DNA from: Salsipaludibacter sp963735045 | Lineage (GTDB): Bacteria; Actinomycetota; Nitriliruptoria; Nitriliruptorales; Nitriliruptoraceae | Assembly: GCA_963735045.1 (NCBI GenBank) | Contig: CAVTIZ010000003.1 | Span: 744,001-808,000 of the forward strand | Direction of reading: 5' to 3' | DNA: 64,000 nt | Shown here: piece after piece, positions 60,846 to 64,000 of the stretch | Layout of the letters: each line of letters begins with the position of its first letter | Position numbering within the stretch: the stretch's first letter is position 1 | The notes under the pieces: generated by a model | The model's input: only the letters and a program-made list of their open reading frames with translations | What the model was told of the DNA's origin: nothing | Database searches by the model: none | Translations under genes and position numbers: made by a program

Positions 60846-61805
60846 TCAGTAGCGCGCGCCGGTGACGCGGGCGGCCAGCGCGTCGAGGGCCGCCAGGTCG
60901 TCGGCGCCCAGGTCCAGGTCCCTCGCGGCGACGTTGTCCTGCAGCCAGCGACGGCGCTTGGTGCCGGGGATGGCCACGATCGGGATCCCCAGGACGCCCT
61001 GCTGGGCGTCGACCCAGGCCAGGGCGACCTGGGCGGGGGTGGCGTCGTGGTCGTCGGCGACCCGTTCGACGACGTCCAGCAGGCGGCGGTTCTGCTCGGC
61101 CGCGTCCCCACCGAAGCGGGGCAGGGCGGCCCGGAAGTCGTCGTCGTCGAGGCGGTCGACGTCCAGTTCGCCAGTCAGGAACCCCCGACCGAGCGGGGAG
61201 TAGGGGACCAGGCCCACGCCCAGCTCGGCCATGGTCGGGGCGAGTGGGGCCGGGTCCCGGGTCCACAGCGAGAACTCCGACTGCACGGCCGCGATCGGGT
61301 GGACGGCGTGGGAGCGCCGCAGTTGGGCGGCGTCGACCTCCGACAGGCCCAGGTGGCCGACCTTGCCCGCGCGGACCAGTTCGGCCATCGCGCCGACGGT
61401 CTCCTCCAGCGGCACGTCCGTGGGAGCGCGGTGCAGGTAGTACAGGTCGACGTGGTCCACGCCCAGTCGTCCGAGCGAGGCGTCGCAGGCCTGGTGGACG
61501 TAGACGGGGTCGCCACGCACCGTGTGCTGGCCCGCGTTGCCGCTGCCACCGATGGCCGTGATGCCGAACTTGGTGGCCAGGGTGACCTCGTCGCGGTGGT
61601 CGGCCAGCACCCCGGCCAGCAGGCGTTCGTTGTCGCCCGCGCCATAGACGTCCGCGGTGTCCCACAACGTCACGCCCAGCTCCAGCGCCCGGTGCAGGGT
61701 CGCGATCGACTCGGTGTCGTCGCGCTGGCCATAGGCATGGCTCATCCCCATGCAGCCGAGCCCCTGCGCGGACACCTCGAGGTCGCCGAGGTGGGTCGTG
61801 TCCAT
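60846..61805 (-). CDS. Aldo/keto reductase
   Basis: A 319-residue NADPH-dependent TIM-barrel reductase. The catalytic tetrad is present: Asp49 and Tyr54 in LWDTADVYG, Lys79 in ATKFG and His125 in YYLHRAP. It starts MDTTHLGDLEVSAQGLGCMG, typical of the AKR13/YakC-like branch, and the C-terminal VAIPGTKRRRWLQDN binds the cofactor phosphate. GGAGG lies before the ATG at 61805. The substrate is unknown. It is convergent with the MBL gene and divergent from the AlaDH-like gene. Confidence 0.93.
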   Translation of the reverse strand: MDTTHLGDLEVSAQGLGCMGMSHAYGQRDDTESIATLHRALELGVTLWDTADVYGAGDNERLLAGVLADHRDEVTLATKFGITAIGGSGNAGQHTVRGDPVYVHQACDASLGRLGVDHVDLYYLHRAPTDVPLEETVGAMAELVRAGKVGHLGLSEVDAAQLRRSHAVHPIAAVQSEFSLWTRDPAPLAPTMAELGVGLVPYSPLGRGFLTGELDVDRLDDDDFRAALPRFGGDAAEQNRRLLDVVERVADDHDATPAQVALAWVDAQQGVLGIPIVAIPGTKRRRWLQDNVAARDLDLGADDLAALDALAARVTGARY

Positions 61806-61921
61806 GTGGTCCTCCGGGTCCGCGCGGGTGGCTGTCGGGTGTACCACCGTGGCGACGGACGTCGCCGCCGTCGCCGGGGCCGATAGCGTCGGGGAGGCCC
61901 GTCCCGACAAGCGAGGACTTC

Positions 61922-63061
61922 GTGGAACGGCTCACCATCGGCGTGGTCGGCACGACCCGCAAGCCGGACGAGCGCCGTCGTCCGGTGCACCCGGCCCACC
62001 TGGACCGGATCGACGAGGAGGTGCGTGGCCACCTGTTGTTCGAGCGTGGCTACGGCGAGCACTTCGGCGTCGACGACGACCGGATCGCCCCGCAGGTCGG
62101 GGGCGTCGTGGACCGCGACGAGCTGCTGGAGCGGGCCGACGTCGTGCTGCTGCCCAAGCCCGTGGCGGACGACCTCGCCGAGATGCGCGAGGGCCAGGTG
62201 CTGTGGGGCTGGCCGCACCTGGTCCAGGACCCCGAGGCGACCCAGCTGGCCATCGACCGGCGCCTGTCGGTGATCGCCTGGGAGGCCATGAACCACTGGA
62301 CGTCCGACGGTGCCTACTCGTTGCACGTGTTCCACCTCAACAACGAGATCGCCGGGTACGCCGCGGTGGTCCATGCGATGCAGCTGCGCGGCGTCTCCGG
62401 CCACTACGGACGTCAGTTGCGAGCCGCGGTCATCTCCTTCGGCGCCACGGCTCGCGGCGCCGTGCGGGCGCTGGAGGCGATGGGCGTCCACGACGTCGAG
62501 GTCGTCACCCAGCGCGACAGCCCGGCCGTCGCGTCACCGTTCGCCCACGCCGTGATGGGCCGGTTCGAGCGGCTGGACGACGATCCGGTCCACACCCGCG
62601 TGCTGCGACGGGACGGACCGCAACCGACCCAGGACTTCCTGGCCGAGCACGACATCGTCGTGAACTGCGTGCTCCAGGACACCGAGGCGCCGCTGGTGTT
62701 CGCCGACGACCCGCACGCCTTCGCGCCGGGCACGATCATCGTCGACGTGTCGGTGGACGAGGGCATGGGCTTCGCATGGGCGCGGCCGACGTCGTTCGCC
62801 GACCCGATGTTCACCGTCGGGGACCAGGTCCACCACTACGCCGTGGACCACACCCCGTCGCTGTACTGGGAATCGGCCACCTGGACCATCAGCGAGGCCC
62901 TGCTGCCCTACCTCGACGTCGTGCAGCGTGGCCCGGGTGCGTGGGCCGAGGACCCGACCATCGCGCGAGCCGTGGAGGTCCAGGACGGCGAGGTCCGCAA
63001 CGAGCGCATCCTGACCTTCCAGGACCGCGCCCCATCGCCCCCGTACGCCGTCCAGGCGTGA
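61922..63061 (+). CDS. Alanine dehydrogenase/PNT-like protein (possible carboxyethylornithine synthase relative)
   Basis: A 379-residue protein with the N-terminal layout of the AlaDH/PNT family (IGVVGTTRKPDERRRPVHPA, then LFERGYGEHFGVDD). The Rossmann-like region is ISFGATARGAVRALEAMGVH. The segment AWEAMNHWTSDGAYSLHVFH is unlike alanine dehydrogenase and closer to N5-(carboxyethyl)ornithine synthase-like members. NCVLQDTEAPLVF and IIVDVSVDEGMGFAWARPTS resemble substrate-site blocks of the family. The GTG at 61922 follows GAGGA, and a TAGCGT at 61884-61889 may be its -10. Exact reaction unknown. Confidence 0.75.
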   Translation: MERLTIGVVGTTRKPDERRRPVHPAHLDRIDEEVRGHLLFERGYGEHFGVDDDRIAPQVGGVVDRDELLERADVVLLPKPVADDLAEMREGQVLWGWPHLVQDPEATQLAIDRRLSVIAWEAMNHWTSDGAYSLHVFHLNNEIAGYAAVVHAMQLRGVSGHYGRQLRAAVISFGATARGAVRALEAMGVHDVEVVTQRDSPAVASPFAHAVMGRFERLDDDPVHTRVLRRDGPQPTQDFLAEHDIVVNCVLQDTEAPLVFADDPHAFAPGTIIVDVSVDEGMGFAWARPTSFADPMFTVGDQVHHYAVDHTPSLYWESATWTISEALLPYLDVVQRGPGAWAEDPTIARAVEVQDGEVRNERILTFQDRAPSPPYAVQA

Positions 63062-63186
63062 TGGTGCGGTCGCCGGTCGCCCCCCGGTCGCCCTCCCGGC
63101 TGCCTCGGCACGAAGGATGGCCGCCGTAGGATCGAGGACCCGGGCGGCGCACGTCGTCCGACCGCGACCTCCCGGAGCCACCTGCC

Positions 63187-63924
63187 ATGGAGCGACCCGA
63201 CGATCGACCCGTCGACGCCCTGCGTCCCGTCCACCTCGAACTCGGGTTCCAGCACGCCCCGGCCGGGTCCTGCCTGGTGTCGTTCGGTCGCACCCGCGTG
63301 GCCTGCTCGGCATCGGTGTCCGACGGGGCGCCCCGGTGGAAGTCCTCTGGCGGGTGGGTGACCGGCGAGTACGCGATGCTGCCCGGTTCGACCACGCCAC
63401 GGGCGCGCCGCCAGCGCTCCGGCCCGGACGGCCGCGCCAAGGAGATCGAGCGCCTGGTCGGCCGCAGCCTGCGTGCCGTCGTCGACCTCGATGCCCTGGG
63501 GGAGCGCACCGTCACGGTCGACTGCGACGTGCTGGACGCCGACGGCGGAACTCGCACGGCCGCGATCACGGGTGCCTGGGTCGCGCTGGTGGCGGCGTTG
63601 CGGTCGGTCGGCGCCGAGGACGCGGTCACGGGCCAGGTCGCCGGCATCTCGGTCGGCGTGGTCGGCGGGACACCGGTGTTGGACCTCGAGTACGTCGAGG
63701 ACGTGGCCGCCGACGTCGACGCCAACGTGGTCATGACCGCCGACGGCGGGCTGGTGGAGGTGCAGGCGACCGCCGAGGGTGACGTCTTCGACCGGGCCGC
63801 GATGGACCGACTGCTCGACCTTGCGGCCAGTGGCTGCCAGGACCTGTTCACCCGCCAGCTCGCCGTCCTCACGACGGGAGCCGCAGCGGGGACCGAGCCG
63901 GATGGGCGAGGGGACCGGGCATGA
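63187..63924 (+). CDS. rph: Ribonuclease PH
   Basis: Phosphorolytic 3' exonuclease for tRNA maturation and rRNA decay. The 245-residue product has ARTRVACSASV-like nucleotide strand, GGWVTGEYAMLPGSTTPRAR (a variant of WVTAEYSMLPRAT), the EIERLVGRSLRAVVDL helix and TVTVDCDVLDADGGTRTAAI. The usual N-terminal RxDGR reads RPDDRPVDALRPV, a mild deviation. The ATG at 63187 is used. Its stop overlaps the next start in an ATGA. The order MBL-rph-rdgB, with two extra genes here, mirrors mycobacteria. Confidence 0.94.
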   Translation: MERPDDRPVDALRPVHLELGFQHAPAGSCLVSFGRTRVACSASVSDGAPRWKSSGGWVTGEYAMLPGSTTPRARRQRSGPDGRAKEIERLVGRSLRAVVDLDALGERTVTVDCDVLDADGGTRTAAITGAWVALVAALRSVGAEDAVTGQVAGISVGVVGGTPVLDLEYVEDVAADVDANVVMTADGGLVEVQATAEGDVFDRAAMDRLLDLAASGCQDLFTRQLAVLTTGAAAGTEPDGRGDRA

Positions 63925-64000
63925 CGACGCTGGTCGTGGCCACGGGCAACCGCAAGAAGCTGGTCGAGCTCGAGCGGCTGCTGGTCGGGCTCGACGTGGA
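63921..64000 (+). CDS. rdgB: Non-canonical purine NTP pyrophosphatase (RdgB/HAM1), cut by window edge
   Basis: Twenty-six complete codons are visible, starting with the ATG in an ATGA overlap with rph. They read MTTLVVATGNRKKLVELERL, the diagnostic N-terminus of the Ham1/RdgB family (VxATGNxxKxxEL), which hydrolyses ITP, dITP and XTP. The rest lies beyond the window. Confidence 0.93.
   Translation, partial: MTTLVVATGNRKKLVELERLLVGLDV

Overview
The window is about 70% GC with almost every gap short, frequent GTG/TTG starts and 4-base GTGA/ATGA overlaps. Gene content points to a deep-branching high-GC actinobacterium. Support includes the mec/cysO/cysM plus MBL/rph/rdgB neighbourhood known from mycobacteria, a GAAC(N4)GTTC-type SOS box, a GerW/YtfJ family protein, alpha-E and circularly permuted ATP-grasp partners, and an ssrA tag ending LALAA. 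A Nitriliruptoria/Euzebya-like organism would fit, but that placement is inference. Osmolyte uptake, MscL and a cation/proton antiporter suggest exposure to changing salinity.

Layout. 0-3.6 kb: rpsO and pnp, with hairpins before, between and after them. 3.6-12.3 kb: dapB, a large PPR-like helical-repeat protein, an OpuC-type osmolyte ABC operon on the minus strand, and a cardiolipin-synthase-like phospholipase D. 12.3-19.8 kb: an HrpB helicase, a subtilisin-like protease preceded by four 44-bp palindromic repeats, an ABC exporter and an SDR. 19.8-29 kb: mostly membrane proteins (PH-domain protein, antiporter, MscL, channel-like protein, DrrAB-like exporter) plus ACT-malic enzyme and a HAD phosphatase. 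29.2-37 kb: an AlkB-like dioxygenase under an apparent LexA box, an ABM-domain protein, prfB, ftsE-ftsX-M23 peptidase (division and cell wall hydrolysis), then smpB and ssrA (ribosome rescue).

37-49 kb: inositol monophosphatase family, fatty acid desaturase with TetR regulator, omega-amidase, PPK2, an ATP-grasp gene, a nucleoside-diphosphate-sugar epimerase, uracil-DNA glycosylase, YihY, and several small genes. Between 36 and 48 kb at least four reading frames are interrupted by small indels, either assembly errors or genuine decay. 49-53.7 kb: GNAT protein, alpha-E protein with circularly permuted ATP-grasp, DUF1295 protein. 53.7-64 kb: a dispersed version of the mycobacterial O-phosphoserine cysteine pathway (JAMM protease Mec, CysO, CysM) interleaved with thioredoxin, a secreted M14 carboxypeptidase and a YcaQ-like protein, then a 55-bp tandem repeat block, an MBL phosphodiesterase-like protein, an aldo/keto reductase, an AlaDH/PNT-like protein, RNase PH and the start of rdgB.

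Most interesting points: the LexA-box-in-promoter arrangement at alkB; the CysO homologue that ends one residue beyond its GlyGly, with a JAMM protease 4 kb away; a bacterial PPR-like protein; an Arg-Ser repeat tail on PNPase; a four-site, perfectly symmetric TCACATC array; and a palindromic repeat family seen in tandem at 16.7 kb and singly at 42.7 kb.
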